Part shown: positions 7,187 to 16,415 of the stretch, one piece after another | Layout: every line of letters begins with the position of its first letter | Numbering within the stretch: the stretch's first letter is position 1 | Source: JAJTHJ01 sp046316025 | GTDB taxonomy: Bacteria > Pseudomonadota > Gammaproteobacteria > Burkholderiales > Burkholderiaceae_F | Direction: 5' to 3' | NCBI GenBank assembly: GCA_046316025.1 | Contig: JBKCXU010000156.1 | Span: 1-25,806 of the forward strand | DNA length: 25,806 nucleotides | Translations under genes and position numbers: made by a program | Notes under the pieces: model-generated | Database searches by the model: none | Told to the model about the DNA's origin: nothing | What the model saw: only the letters and a program-made list of their open reading frames with translations

Positions 7187-7878
7187 CTCACCCGCACCGC
7201 CAAAGTCCCGACGCGCTCGACCCCGCCTTCCATCAATTCGCCCGGCCTGACCGCCGCGACCCCTTCCGGCGTGCCGGTGAAGATCAAGTCACCCGGCTGC
7301 AACCCGAAGTAGCGCGACAGATGCTCGATCGTCTCGTTGACGTTCCAGATCAGCTTGGACACGTCGCTCGCCTGCCGCGCGGCGCCGTTGACGTCGAGCC
7401 AGATGCGGCCCGTCGTGATCTCGCCGCTCGCGGCGATCGGCACGATCGGCGAAATCGGTGCCGAATGGTCGAAGCCCTTGCCGATCTCCCACGGCCGACC
7501 CTGCTTCTTCATTTCGCCTTGCAGGTCGCGGCGCGTCATGTCCAGGCCAACCGCGTAGCCGTAGATGTGCTTGATCGCATCGGCCGCGGCGATGTTGCGG
7601 CCGGCGGCGCCAATGGCGACCACCAACTCGAGCTCATGGTGCAGGTTGCTGGTCTCCGACGGGTACGGCATCTCGCCCACCGTGCCGGCCGCCACGGGCA
7701 GCACGGCATCGGCCGGCTTGGCGAAGAAGAACGGCGGTTCGCGGCCGGTAAAGCCCATCTCCTTGGCGTGCTCTTCGTAATTGCGGCCGACGCAGTAGAT
7801 GCGGTGAACCGGAAACAGGTCGCCGCTGTCGGTGACCGGAACCGCCGGCTGCGGCGGGGGGGAGAAGACGTAACCCAT
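7183..7878 (-). CDS. nagK: Fumarylacetoacetate hydrolase-family protein, probable fumarylpyruvate hydrolase
   Basis: A 231-residue protein of the fumarylacetoacetate hydrolase (FAH) fold. The opening FPVHRIYCVGRNYEEHAKEM and FFFAKPADAV are very close to fumarylpyruvate hydrolases of the gentisate pathway (NagK), which split fumarylpyruvate into fumarate and pyruvate. The metal-binding carboxylates are visible: Glu82 and Glu84 in HHELEL and Asp113 in GLDMTRRDLQ. Later family motifs are KGFDHSAPISPI, NGAARQ and GDLIFTGTPEGV. The start ATG 7878 has a GGAG about nine bases upstream. It heads an operon with the TRAP genes and an isomerase, and lies 33 bases after fbpB on the same strand, so read-through from the iron-transport promoter is possible. 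Related FAH proteins have other acylpyruvate substrates. Confidence 0.85.
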   Translation of the reverse strand: MGYVFSPPPQPAVPVTDSGDLFPVHRIYCVGRNYEEHAKEMGFTGREPPFFFAKPADAVLPVAAGTVGEMPYPSETSNLHHELELVVAIGAAGRNIAAADAIKHIYGYAVGLDMTRRDLQGEMKKQGRPWEIGKGFDHSAPISPIVPIAASGEITTGRIWLDVNGAARQASDVSKLIWNVNETIEHLSRYFGLQPGDLIFTGTPEGVAAVRPGELMEGGVERVGTLAVRVR

Positions 7879-7911
7879 GGCGAAGCCACTCCGTGTGCGG
7901 GGCCGCGCAGT

Positions 7912-9615
7912 CTACCGACCGGACCCGCGCTCGATCGCCCGCGACAGCCAGATCACCGGCAACAAGCCGACCGCAACGATGGTCAGCGACGGCAGCGCCG
8001 CCTCGCCGAGCCGCTCGTCGGCGGCCATCTGGTACGCAATCACCGCCAGCGTGTCGAAGTTGAACGGTCGCAGCACCAGCGTGGCCGGCAACTCCTTCAT
8101 CACGTCGACGAGCACCAGCAGCGCGGCGGCGAGGGCGGACGGCGCCAGCAGCGGCAGGTGCACACGGCGAAACGCTTCCCACGGCGACGCCCCCAGGCAA
8201 CGCGCGCTGGCCTCCATCGCCGGGGTGATGCGCGCCAGCCCCGCTTCGATCGGCTGGTAGGCAACCGCAAAGTAGCGGACGAGATAGGCATACAGCAGCG
8301 CGATGACGCTGCCGGTGAAAAGCAAGCCAGTGCCGACGCCAAAGGCCGACCGCAGCCAACCATCCACCGCGTTGTCGAAGGCAGCAAGCGGGATCAGGAT
8401 GCCGACCGCGATCACCGCGCCGGGCACCGCGTAGCCGAGGTTCATCGCCCGCGCGCCGAAGCGGATCGCGCCACCCGCCCCGCCGCGCGGCGCCAGCCGC
8501 ACTGCAAAGGCCACGCCGACCACCGCGGCCAGCGTCAGCATCGCGGCCAGCGCGCCCACCAGCACCGTGTTGCCGAGCCACTGCGCGTAGCGGCTCCAAT
8601 CCACCGTGGTCGACGACGCCGCAAAGAGATTCAGCAGCGCCGCCACCGGCAGCACGAAACCCAGCGCCAGCGGTACGCAACAGCCGGCAAAAGCCAGCGC
8701 CGCACGGCCGCCGCGCAGCGCGGTGCGCGGCGCCGGCCGCGCGCTGTTGGGTGCGGTGAAAAACCGCGCCTGCCCGCGCGCGCGTATCTCCAGCGCCACC
8801 ACCAACAGCACCACCAGCAGCAGCACGGCGGCCAGCTGGCTCGCCGCCAGCCGGTCGCCGAGGTTGAACCACGCGCGATAGATCGAGGTGGTGAAGGTCT
8901 GCACACCGAAGTACGACACCGCGCCGTAGTCGGCCAGCGTTTCCATCAGCGCCAGCAGCGTGCCCGCGGCGACCGCAGGCCGCGCCAGCGGCAGATTCAC
9001 CCGCCGCCACGTCTGCCACGGCGACAGGCCCAGACTGCGCGCCGCGTCGACCATCGACGCGGTGCGGCCGGCAAACGCGGTTCGCGCAAGCAGGAACACG
9101 TACGGGTACAACACCAAGGTGAACACCAGCGCCGCACCCGGCAGCGAGCGAATGTCGGGAGACCAGTAGTCGTCGCGCTCCCAGCCGAACGCGCCGCGCA
9201 GCGCCGACTGCACCGGCCCCGCGTACTGCAACAAGTCGGTGTACGCGTAGGCGACGATGTAGCCGGGCATCGCCAGCGGCAGCAGTAGCGCCCACTGAAA
9301 GAAGCGCCGCCCGGGAAAGTCGAGCGCGGCCACCAGCCACGCGGAGGTGGTGCCCAGGACCGTCACGCCCGCGGTGACCAGCAGCGAAAGAACGAGGGTC
9401 TCCCATGCGGCGCGCGGCACCACGTAGGCGAGCAGGTGCCGCAGCGTGTCGGCCGATTGCTCCGCGTGGACAAAGCTCGCAAACACACCGGCCACAGGCA
9501 ACGCGACCAGCGCGGCGCCGAGCAGCACCGCCGCGACCAGGCCCCAGCCGCGCCCGCCCGGCAGCGCGCGGCGCCACGGCGAAGACGGGCTGGAAGCGGA
9601 GATGCTGACTGCCAT
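7912..9615 (-). CDS. fbpB: Ferric iron ABC transporter permease (FbpB/SfuB type)
   Basis: A 567-residue inner-membrane protein built from two permease halves in one chain, as in FbpB of ferric-iron importers. About twelve hydrophobic segments are seen. Each half carries an EAA-loop that docks on the ATPase: DAARSLGLSPWQTWRRVNLP in the first and EASARCLGASPWEAFRRVHL in the second. The segment LADYGAVSYFGVQTFTTSIYRAWF is typical of Fe(III) permeases. ATG 9615 was chosen because it precedes a short polar N-terminus and the first membrane helix, and the AT-rich operator lies just upstream. It is divergent from fbpC, which should be its ATPase. No FbpA-type iron-binding protein gene is present in this window. 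Confidence 0.9.
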   Translation of the reverse strand: MAVSISASSPSSPWRRALPGGRGWGLVAAVLLGAALVALPVAGVFASFVHAEQSADTLRHLLAYVVPRAAWETLVLSLLVTAGVTVLGTTSAWLVAALDFPGRRFFQWALLLPLAMPGYIVAYAYTDLLQYAGPVQSALRGAFGWERDDYWSPDIRSLPGAALVFTLVLYPYVFLLARTAFAGRTASMVDAARSLGLSPWQTWRRVNLPLARPAVAAGTLLALMETLADYGAVSYFGVQTFTTSIYRAWFNLGDRLAASQLAAVLLLVVLLVVALEIRARGQARFFTAPNSARPAPRTALRGGRAALAFAGCCVPLALGFVLPVAALLNLFAASSTTVDWSRYAQWLGNTVLVGALAAMLTLAAVVGVAFAVRLAPRGGAGGAIRFGARAMNLGYAVPGAVIAVGILIPLAAFDNAVDGWLRSAFGVGTGLLFTGSVIALLYAYLVRYFAVAYQPIEAGLARITPAMEASARCLGASPWEAFRRVHLPLLAPSALAAALLVLVDVMKELPATLVLRPFNFDTLAVIAYQMAADERLGEAALPSLTIVAVGLLPVIWLSRAIERGSGR

Positions 9616-9630
9616 GCTGCGATCCGATTG

Positions 9631-9653
9631 CAAATGAGAATTATATTCATTTG
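9631..9653. promoter_or_regulatory. Fur-box-like operator in the fbpB/fbpC divergent promoter
   Basis: Bases 9631-9653 form an inverted repeat with perfect 7-base arms (CAAATGA and TCATTTG). The core TGAGAATTATATTCA matches 11 of 14 specified positions of the 7-1-7 Fur consensus TGATAATNATTATCA. It is by far the most AT-rich stretch nearby. On the minus strand it contains a perfect TATAAT -10 (9645-9640) serving fbpB, and on the plus strand TAGAAT (9657-9662) could be the -10 of fbpC. Fur with Fe(II) bound would block both promoters. Known Fur control of ferric-iron importers supports the call. Confidence 0.8.
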
Positions 9654-9671
9654 ATCTAGAATCCGCGTGCC

Positions 9672-10775
9672 ATGAGCGCATCCATCCACCCTCCCGCCGT
9701 TGTCGAAGTCCACGATCTGCGCGTCGGCTACGGCCGCACCGCGGTACTGAACGGACTCGACTTCGCGCTGCCGCGCGGCGAGATCGGCTGCCTGGTCGGC
9801 AGTTCGGGCTGCGGCAAGACGACTCTGCTGCGCGCGGTGGCGGGCTTTGTGCCGGTGTCGGCGGGACGCATCGCGATCGACGGCGCAACGGTCGCCGGCA
9901 ACGGTGCGAACCTGCCGCCGGAAAAGCGCGGCGTCGGCCTCGTGTTTCAGGACTACGCGCTGTTCCCGCACCTGCGCGTGGAGGAGAACATCGCCTTCGG
10001 CCTGCGCACGCTCGCCGCCGACGCGCGCCCAGCGCGGGTACGCGCGATGTTGGAACTCGTCGGCCTGCAGGCGATGGCGCGCCGCTATCCGCACGAGTTG
10101 TCGGGCGGCCAGCAACAGCGCGTCGCACTCGCCCGCGCACTGGCGCCCGCGCCCAAGCTGCTGCTGATGGACGAGCCGTTTTCCAATCTGGACGTCGAAC
10201 TGCGCGCACGGCTGGGCACCGAGGTGCGGCAGATCCTGAAGGACAGCGCCACCTCCGCGCTGCTTGTTACCCACGACCAGCAGGAAGCCTTTGCCATCGC
10301 CGACCGCGTGGGCGTGATGCACGGCGGCCAGCTCGAACAATGGGACCGCCCGTACGAGCTGTATCACCGGCCGGCCACGCGCTACGTGGCGGACTTCATC
10401 GGCGAGGGCGTGTTCCTGCCCGCGCGCGTGCTGGGCGCGCAGCAGGTGGCGATCGAACTGGGTGCATTGAAGGGAGACACTCCCCTGCCCTGCGACATCG
10501 GCTGCGACGTATGCGGCAAGGGCTGCCACGTCGAGGTGCTGCTGCGCCCCGACGACGTGGTGCACGACGACGCCAGTCCGCTCACCGCCGAAGTCGTGCG
10601 CAAGGTTTTCCGCGGCGGCGACTTCGTCTACACGTTGCGGCTGGCGAGCGGCCGCGAGGTGCTGGCACTCGTGCCCAGCCACCACAACCACGCGATCGGC
10701 GAGCGGATCGGCATCCGGCTCGAAGCCGATCACGTGGTCACGTTTCCGGTGCCGGTGGTGGCTGCGGCGGCCTGA
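9672..10775 (+). CDS. fbpC: Ferric iron ABC transporter ATP-binding protein (FbpC type)
   Basis: A 367-residue ABC ATPase that would energise iron uptake through the divergently encoded FbpB. All ATPase motifs are intact: Walker A GSSGCGKT (43-50), Q-loop FQDYALFPHL (Gln93), signature LSGGQ (143-147), Walker B LLLMDEP (164-170) and the switch His201. Residues ~240-367 form the C-terminal regulatory (TOBE-like) domain found in FbpC/PotA/CysA-type ATPases. It contains an unusual cluster, C274-x3-C278-x2-C281-x3-C285-H286 (CDIGCDVCGKGCH), that looks like a metal or Fe-S site. ATG 9672 follows the Fur-like operator closely, so the leader is short. Iron as substrate is inferred from similarity and the operator; a putrescine/sulfate-type role is less likely with this permease. 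Confidence 0.9.
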   Translation: MSASIHPPAVVEVHDLRVGYGRTAVLNGLDFALPRGEIGCLVGSSGCGKTTLLRAVAGFVPVSAGRIAIDGATVAGNGANLPPEKRGVGLVFQDYALFPHLRVEENIAFGLRTLAADARPARVRAMLELVGLQAMARRYPHELSGGQQQRVALARALAPAPKLLLMDEPFSNLDVELRARLGTEVRQILKDSATSALLVTHDQQEAFAIADRVGVMHGGQLEQWDRPYELYHRPATRYVADFIGEGVFLPARVLGAQQVAIELGALKGDTPLPCDIGCDVCGKGCHVEVLLRPDDVVHDDASPLTAEVVRKVFRGGDFVYTLRLASGREVLALVPSHHNHAIGERIGIRLEADHVVTFPVPVVAAAA

Positions 10776-10805
10776 CCCGGGTCTCCCGCCGCGCCTCAGC
10801 GCGCC

Positions 10806-10824
10806 GCCGGCAACAGATGCCGGC
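10806..10824 (+). other. Short hairpin downstream of fbpC
   Basis: GCCGGC-AACAGAT-GCCGGC is a 6-base stem with a 7-base loop, about 30 bases after the fbpC stop. No T run follows, so it is at best a weak or Rho-assisted terminator separating fbpC from katG. Confidence 0.35.
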
Positions 10825-10825
10825 T

Positions 10826-10860
10826 ATAGCTTCGATCAATAGAAGCAATTGGATTGATAG
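10826..10860 (+). promoter_or_regulatory. Possible OxyR-type operator upstream of katG
   Basis: An AT-rich patch in otherwise GC-rich DNA carries ATAG at 10826 and degenerate quarter-sites CAAT (10837) and ATTG (10848) at the 11-base spacing used by OxyR (ATAG-N7-CTAT repeated). It also contains an inverted repeat ATCAAT (10835-10840) / ATTGAT (10853-10858) of LysR-type layout. OxyR commonly activates katG. The fourth quarter-site does not match, so this is a candidate only. Confidence 0.4.
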
Positions 10861-10910
10861 GCGAGTTTGGCCTACTGTCGCATCCTGACCTGTCCCGATC
10901 AACCCTCTGC

Positions 10911-10916
10911 AAGGAG
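10911..10916 (+). promoter_or_regulatory. Ribosome binding site of katG
   Basis: AAGGAG six bases before ATG 10923 is a near-perfect Shine-Dalgarno sequence. It fixes the katG start at 10923, although the open frame reaches back to 10854. Confidence 0.85.
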
Positions 10917-10922
10917 TTCCCC

Positions 10923-13118
<2,196 letters not shown>

Positions 13119-13139
13119 CGCGACGGCGCATGAGGAGGC

Positions 13140-13168
13140 GGCGCTGCCGCATACACTGCGGCAGCGCC
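13140..13168 (+). terminator. Strong hairpin downstream of katG
   Basis: GGCGCTGCCGCA (13140-13151), loop TACAC and TGCGGCAGCGCC (13157-13168) give a perfect 12-base stem, 21 bases after the katG stop. There is no T run on the katG side, so it may act as a Rho-assisted terminator or as a 3' stabiliser. It ends 27 bases before the next gene and could also limit read-through into it. Confidence 0.55.
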
Positions 13169-13195
13169 GGCGCGGATACCGGCCGGAGGTCGCCG

Positions 13196-15109
13196 ATGCG
13201 CCAGCGCCTGCTTGAGCCGTTCGTCCTTGCCTTGGCGGCGCTGGTCACAGCGGCAGCCCCGGCCGCCGCCGCGACCGACGATGCGCCGCTCGAAGCCTTT
13301 GTCGACGGCGTGGTCGCCGCCTGGCAGCGCGGTGCCAACCCCACTGCGGGCGCGGTGGTCACCGTCGTCCTGGACGGGCGCGTGGCGCTGCTCAAGGGCT
13401 ACGGTCAAGCGGATGCCGCAGCAGGGCGGCCGGTCGATCCGCGGCAGACGATGTTCCGCATCGGCTCGATCTCCAAGACCTTCACCTACATCGCCACGCT
13501 GCAACTGATCGAGCAGGGCAAGCTCGGCCTCGACGATCCGGTCAACGACCGCCTGCCGCCGGCGCTGCGCATTCCGGACGACGGCTTTGCCGAGCCGATC
13601 CGCGTGCGTCATCTGCTCACGCACAGCGCCGGCTTCGAAGACCTGATCCTGGGCCGATTGTTTCGCGACCTGGGCGAGCGGGTCGAGACACTGCACGACA
13701 GCCTGATCGCCAACAGGCCGGCACGCGTGCGCCCGCCCGGCGAGCGCGCGGTGTACTCGAACTACGGCCTCGCGTTGCTCGGTGCGGTGGTAGCGCAGAC
13801 AAGCGGCCTGCCCTTCGAAGACCTGGCCGAGCAAGGCATCTTCACGCCGCTCGGCATGGCACGGACGAGCTTTCGCGAGCCGCTGCCGGCGGGCGATGCG
13901 CGCCGGCTCGATGCGGCCTTGCACCCGCTGCTGGCGAGCGGGCACGCGCGCAAGAACGGCGCCTTCGTGACGCGCCCGTTCACCTTCGTCGCCCACTACG
14001 CCCCGGCCGGCAGCGCATCCGCCACCGCAGCCGACATGGCCCGCTATATGCAGGCGCTGCTCAGCGGCGGTGCGCTCGACGGCGCGCGCATCCTGTCGGC
14101 GGCCGCCGTGGAGGGGCTGTCCGCGCCGCTGCTGCGCAATGCGCCGGGGGTCTGGCCGATCGGCTTCGGCTTCATGGTCGAGCAGTACGGGCGCCATCCC
14201 GCCTTTGGCCACGGCGGCGCACTGCTCGATGCGCACGCCAACATGCAGCTGATGCCGTCGTTGCGGCTCGGCGTCTTCGCCGCCTGCAACTCCGAGGGCT
14301 GCGAGCCGCTGGTAGGACAACTGCCGGCGCAGATCGTCGCGCACCTGGATCCGGCGACGGTGCCGCCGCCCGCGCCGACGGCAAGCACGCTGCCGCTGGC
14401 CGCGTATGCCGGGACCTACCTCACCCAGCGGCGACCCTACGGCACGGCCGAGAAACTCTTCGTCGCGGCCTTCGGCCTCGCCAGCGTCGCTGCGAACGAC
14501 GATGCGCTGCTCATCGCCGGGCGCAGCGGCATCCGGCGGATGGTCCCGGTCGGCGGGCATGCGTTCGCCGCCGCCGAAGGCGATGGGCGGGCCGCCTTTC
14601 TGACCGACGCCGCCGGGCGCGTAACCGCGTTCGCGCCGGGCAATGGCGTGGTCGTGTACGACCGGCTCAGCGCCTGGCAAACGCTAACCGCGCTCGCCGT
14701 CGGCCTGATCGCCGCCGGCGTGGTCGCGCTGGGCTCGCTGTGGCTCGCGTGGCGCCGGCGCCGGCGCGGCGAAGAGCCGCGGCCCGGACTGCGCGCCGTC
14801 AAGGCCACGGCCGTGCTCAACGGGCTCGCCTGGCTCACGTTCCTGGTGCTGCTCGGCGCCGCGGGCGGGCAGATGCTCGCTGCGGGGACGCAAGCGGTTT
14901 TCACATATCCGACGCTGCTGCTGACCGCCGCACTCGCGACCGCCACATTCGCCGCCGCCACCACCGCGGTCGCCGCCGTCGGCCTGCTGCCGGTGTGGCT
15001 CGGACGCTGGCGGCTGGGAGCCAAGCTGGCCTACAGCGGCGGCGTGGTCGTCCTGGCCGGCACGCTGTGGGTCATGCACTTCTGGAATCTGCTCGGCGGG
15101 CGGGCTTGA
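13196..15109 (+). CDS. Beta-lactamase/PBP-like serine hydrolase with C-terminal membrane domain
   Basis: A 637-residue protein of the class C beta-lactamase (PF00144) group. An N-terminal signal peptide (hydrophobic run ending AAAAA-TDD, cleavage near residue 26) is followed by the penicillin-recognising domain with S91-I-S-K94 as nucleophile/base, Y187-S-N189, and H339-G-G341 in place of KTG. Residues ~395-490 form a beta-rich segment like the C-terminal domains of such hydrolases. About four membrane helices follow (residues ~495-635), separated by an Arg-rich loop. Likely role: a membrane-tethered periplasmic peptidase or esterase acting on cell-wall peptides or D-amino-acid compounds; the substrate cannot be told. 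GGAGG sits just before ATG 13196; the longer open frame upstream is the shadow of katG. Confidence 0.88.
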   Translation: MRQRLLEPFVLALAALVTAAAPAAAATDDAPLEAFVDGVVAAWQRGANPTAGAVVTVVLDGRVALLKGYGQADAAAGRPVDPRQTMFRIGSISKTFTYIATLQLIEQGKLGLDDPVNDRLPPALRIPDDGFAEPIRVRHLLTHSAGFEDLILGRLFRDLGERVETLHDSLIANRPARVRPPGERAVYSNYGLALLGAVVAQTSGLPFEDLAEQGIFTPLGMARTSFREPLPAGDARRLDAALHPLLASGHARKNGAFVTRPFTFVAHYAPAGSASATAADMARYMQALLSGGALDGARILSAAAVEGLSAPLLRNAPGVWPIGFGFMVEQYGRHPAFGHGGALLDAHANMQLMPSLRLGVFAACNSEGCEPLVGQLPAQIVAHLDPATVPPPAPTASTLPLAAYAGTYLTQRRPYGTAEKLFVAAFGLASVAANDDALLIAGRSGIRRMVPVGGHAFAAAEGDGRAAFLTDAAGRVTAFAPGNGVVVYDRLSAWQTLTALAVGLIAAGVVALGSLWLAWRRRRRGEEPRPGLRAVKATAVLNGLAWLTFLVLLGAAGGQMLAAGTQAVFTYPTLLLTAALATATFAAATTAVAAVGLLPVWLGRWRLGAKLAYSGGVVVLAGTLWVMHFWNLLGGRA

Positions 15110-15112
15110 GAA

Positions 15113-15134
15113 AACGGCCGCTCGCGCGGCCGTT
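15113..15134. terminator. Bidirectional intrinsic terminator between serine hydrolase and tRNA-Ser
   Basis: AACGGCCGC-TCGC-GCGGCCGTT forms a perfect 9-base stem. Read on the minus strand, the stem ends in TTTTC just after the tRNA, a standard Rho-independent layout. On the plus strand it lies four bases after the hydrolase stop and is followed by CGGTTT, so it may end that gene too. Confidence 0.8.
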
Positions 15135-15139
15135 CGGTT

Positions 15140-15230
15140 TGGCGGAGAGAGTGGGATTCGAACCCACGATAGGCTATTCACCTATACACGCGTTCCAGGC
15201 GTGCGCCTTCAACCGCTCGGCCATCTCTCC
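15140..15230 (-). tRNA. tRNA-Ser (anticodon GGA)
   Basis: Read on the minus strand, the 5' acceptor strand GGAGAGA (15230-15224) pairs with TCTCTCC (15150-15144), followed by discriminator G and an encoded CCA (15142-15140). The anticodon arm is CACGC-CTGGAAC-GCGTG, with GGA at positions 34-36, reading UCC/UCU serine codons. A long variable arm with stem ATAGG/CCTAT, typical of class II tRNAs such as tRNA-Ser, precedes the T arm GTGGG-TTCGAAT-CCCAC. All stems pair fully, so the gene looks functional. A terminator follows at 15113-15134. Confidence 0.97.
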
Positions 15231-15256
15231 TTGGGAGCGGCGAATAAACCTACTGC

Positions 15257-15330
15257 GCGGCCCGATTTCGGCCCTGCGATGCTCGCCGTACACATGTACG
15301 GCTGCGCTTCTCGCGCCGAACTCGGGCCGC
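15257..15330. repeat. 74-bp imperfect palindrome between tRNA-Ser and tsaD
   Basis: The 16-base outer arms (15257-15272 and 15315-15330) are reverse complements with one mismatch. The centre holds a second inverted repeat, GCCGTACA-CA-TGTACGGC (15285-15302), so the whole can fold into a long hairpin or cruciform. It fills most of the 171-base gap between the divergent tRNA-Ser and tsaD and shows no coding sign. It looks like a REP/BIME-type element; from memory, similar GCGATGCTC/TACGGCTGCGCTTCTC elements recur in betaproteobacterial genomes. Confidence 0.75.
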
Positions 15331-15401
15331 TCGCTACGGTTTCTTCGCCACTCCCGGAACGGGTGCGATTATATGGGGCACCCTCGATTGAACGCTTGCG
15401 C

Positions 15402-16412
15402 ATGTTGATCCTCGGCATCGAAACCTCCTGCGACGAGACGGGGCTGGCGCTGTTCGACAGCGACGCCGGTCTGCTGGCGCAGCGGCTGCATTCGCAGGTG
15501 CAGATGCACCGCGACTACGGTGGCGTGGTGCCGGAGCTCGCGTCGCGCGATCACATCCGGCGCGTGCTGCCGCTGCTCGATGAGACGCTGGCCGAGGCCG
15601 GCCGCGGGCGGGAGGCGATCGACGCCATCGCGGTCACGGTCGGGCCGGGGCTGGCCGGTGCGTTGCTGGTCGGTGCGGCGGTCGGCCATGCGATCGGCTA
15701 CGCGCTCGGCAAGCCAGTGGTGGGGGTGCACCATCTGGAAGGGCATCTGCTATCGCCGCTGCTGGCCACACCGGCGCCGCGCTTTCCGTTCGTGGCACTA
15801 CTGGTCTCCGGCGGGCACACGCAACTGCTGCGCGTGGGCGGCCTGGGCGACTACGCGCTGCTCGGCGAGACCGTGGACGACGCCGCCGGCGAAGCCTTCG
15901 ACAAGACGGCGCAACTGCTGGGACTCGGCTACCCCGGCGGGCCGGCGGTGTCGCGGCTGGCGGAGTTCGGCACGGCGGGCGCCTACGTGCTGCCGCGGCC
16001 GATGCTGCACTCGGGCGATCTCGCCTTCAGTTTCAGCGGGCTGAAGACCGCGGTGCTGACTGCCGTACGCAAGATCGACTCGACCTGCGAGCAGGCCCGC
16101 GCCGATCTGGCGCGCGCGTTTGTCGATGCGGTGGTGGACGTGCTGGCCGCCAAGGCGATGACCGCGCTTACGCAGTCGGGGATGGCCACGCTGGTGGTCG
16201 CCGGCGGCGTGGGCGCAAACACGCAACTGCGCGCGCGGCTCAGAGCCGATGCGCAGGCGCAGGGGCACGAGGTGTTCTTTCCGCCGCTCGACCTGTGCAC
16301 CGACAACGGCGCGATGATCGCGCTGGCCGGTTGGGCCAAGCTGCAACGGGGCGGCGCCAGCGCGGCAGGCGCCTTTGCCGTGCGGCCGCGCTGGCCGCTC
16401 GCCGACGCCTGA
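15402..16412 (+). CDS. tsaD: tRNA N6-adenosine threonylcarbamoyltransferase TsaD
   Basis: A 336-residue protein of the Kae1/TsaD family. With TsaB and TsaE it transfers threonylcarbamoyl from threonylcarbamoyl-AMP to A37 of tRNAs reading ANN codons, giving t6A. Visible are the start MLILGIETSCDETGLAL, the metal-binding His111 and His115 in GVHHLEGHLLSPL, the nucleotide-site segments LLVSGGHTQLL and GEAFDKTAQLLGLGYPGGP, FSFSGLKTAV, AGGVGANTQLR and CTDNGAMIALAG with the third metal ligand Asp. The length is normal. ATG 15402 is fixed by the conserved N-terminus; the open frame upstream runs through the palindrome and tRNA. No clear Shine-Dalgarno is seen. Its 3' end nearly touches that of convergent plsY (three bases between them). 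Confidence 0.97.
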   Translation: MLILGIETSCDETGLALFDSDAGLLAQRLHSQVQMHRDYGGVVPELASRDHIRRVLPLLDETLAEAGRGREAIDAIAVTVGPGLAGALLVGAAVGHAIGYALGKPVVGVHHLEGHLLSPLLATPAPRFPFVALLVSGGHTQLLRVGGLGDYALLGETVDDAAGEAFDKTAQLLGLGYPGGPAVSRLAEFGTAGAYVLPRPMLHSGDLAFSFSGLKTAVLTAVRKIDSTCEQARADLARAFVDAVVDVLAAKAMTALTQSGMATLVVAGGVGANTQLRARLRADAQAQGHEVFFPPLDLCTDNGAMIALAGWAKLQRGGASAAGAFAVRPRWPLADA

Positions 16413-16415
16413 ATC

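Noticed and set aside
7144..9288. Long plus-strand open frame opposite nagK and fbpB
   Set aside because: Arg/Gln/His-rich shadow of two well-recognised minus-strand genes.
15140..15402. Genomic island attachment site at the tRNA-Ser gene
   Set aside because: No partial tRNA repeat or integrase follows; xerD nearby is the housekeeping recombinase in a conserved operon.
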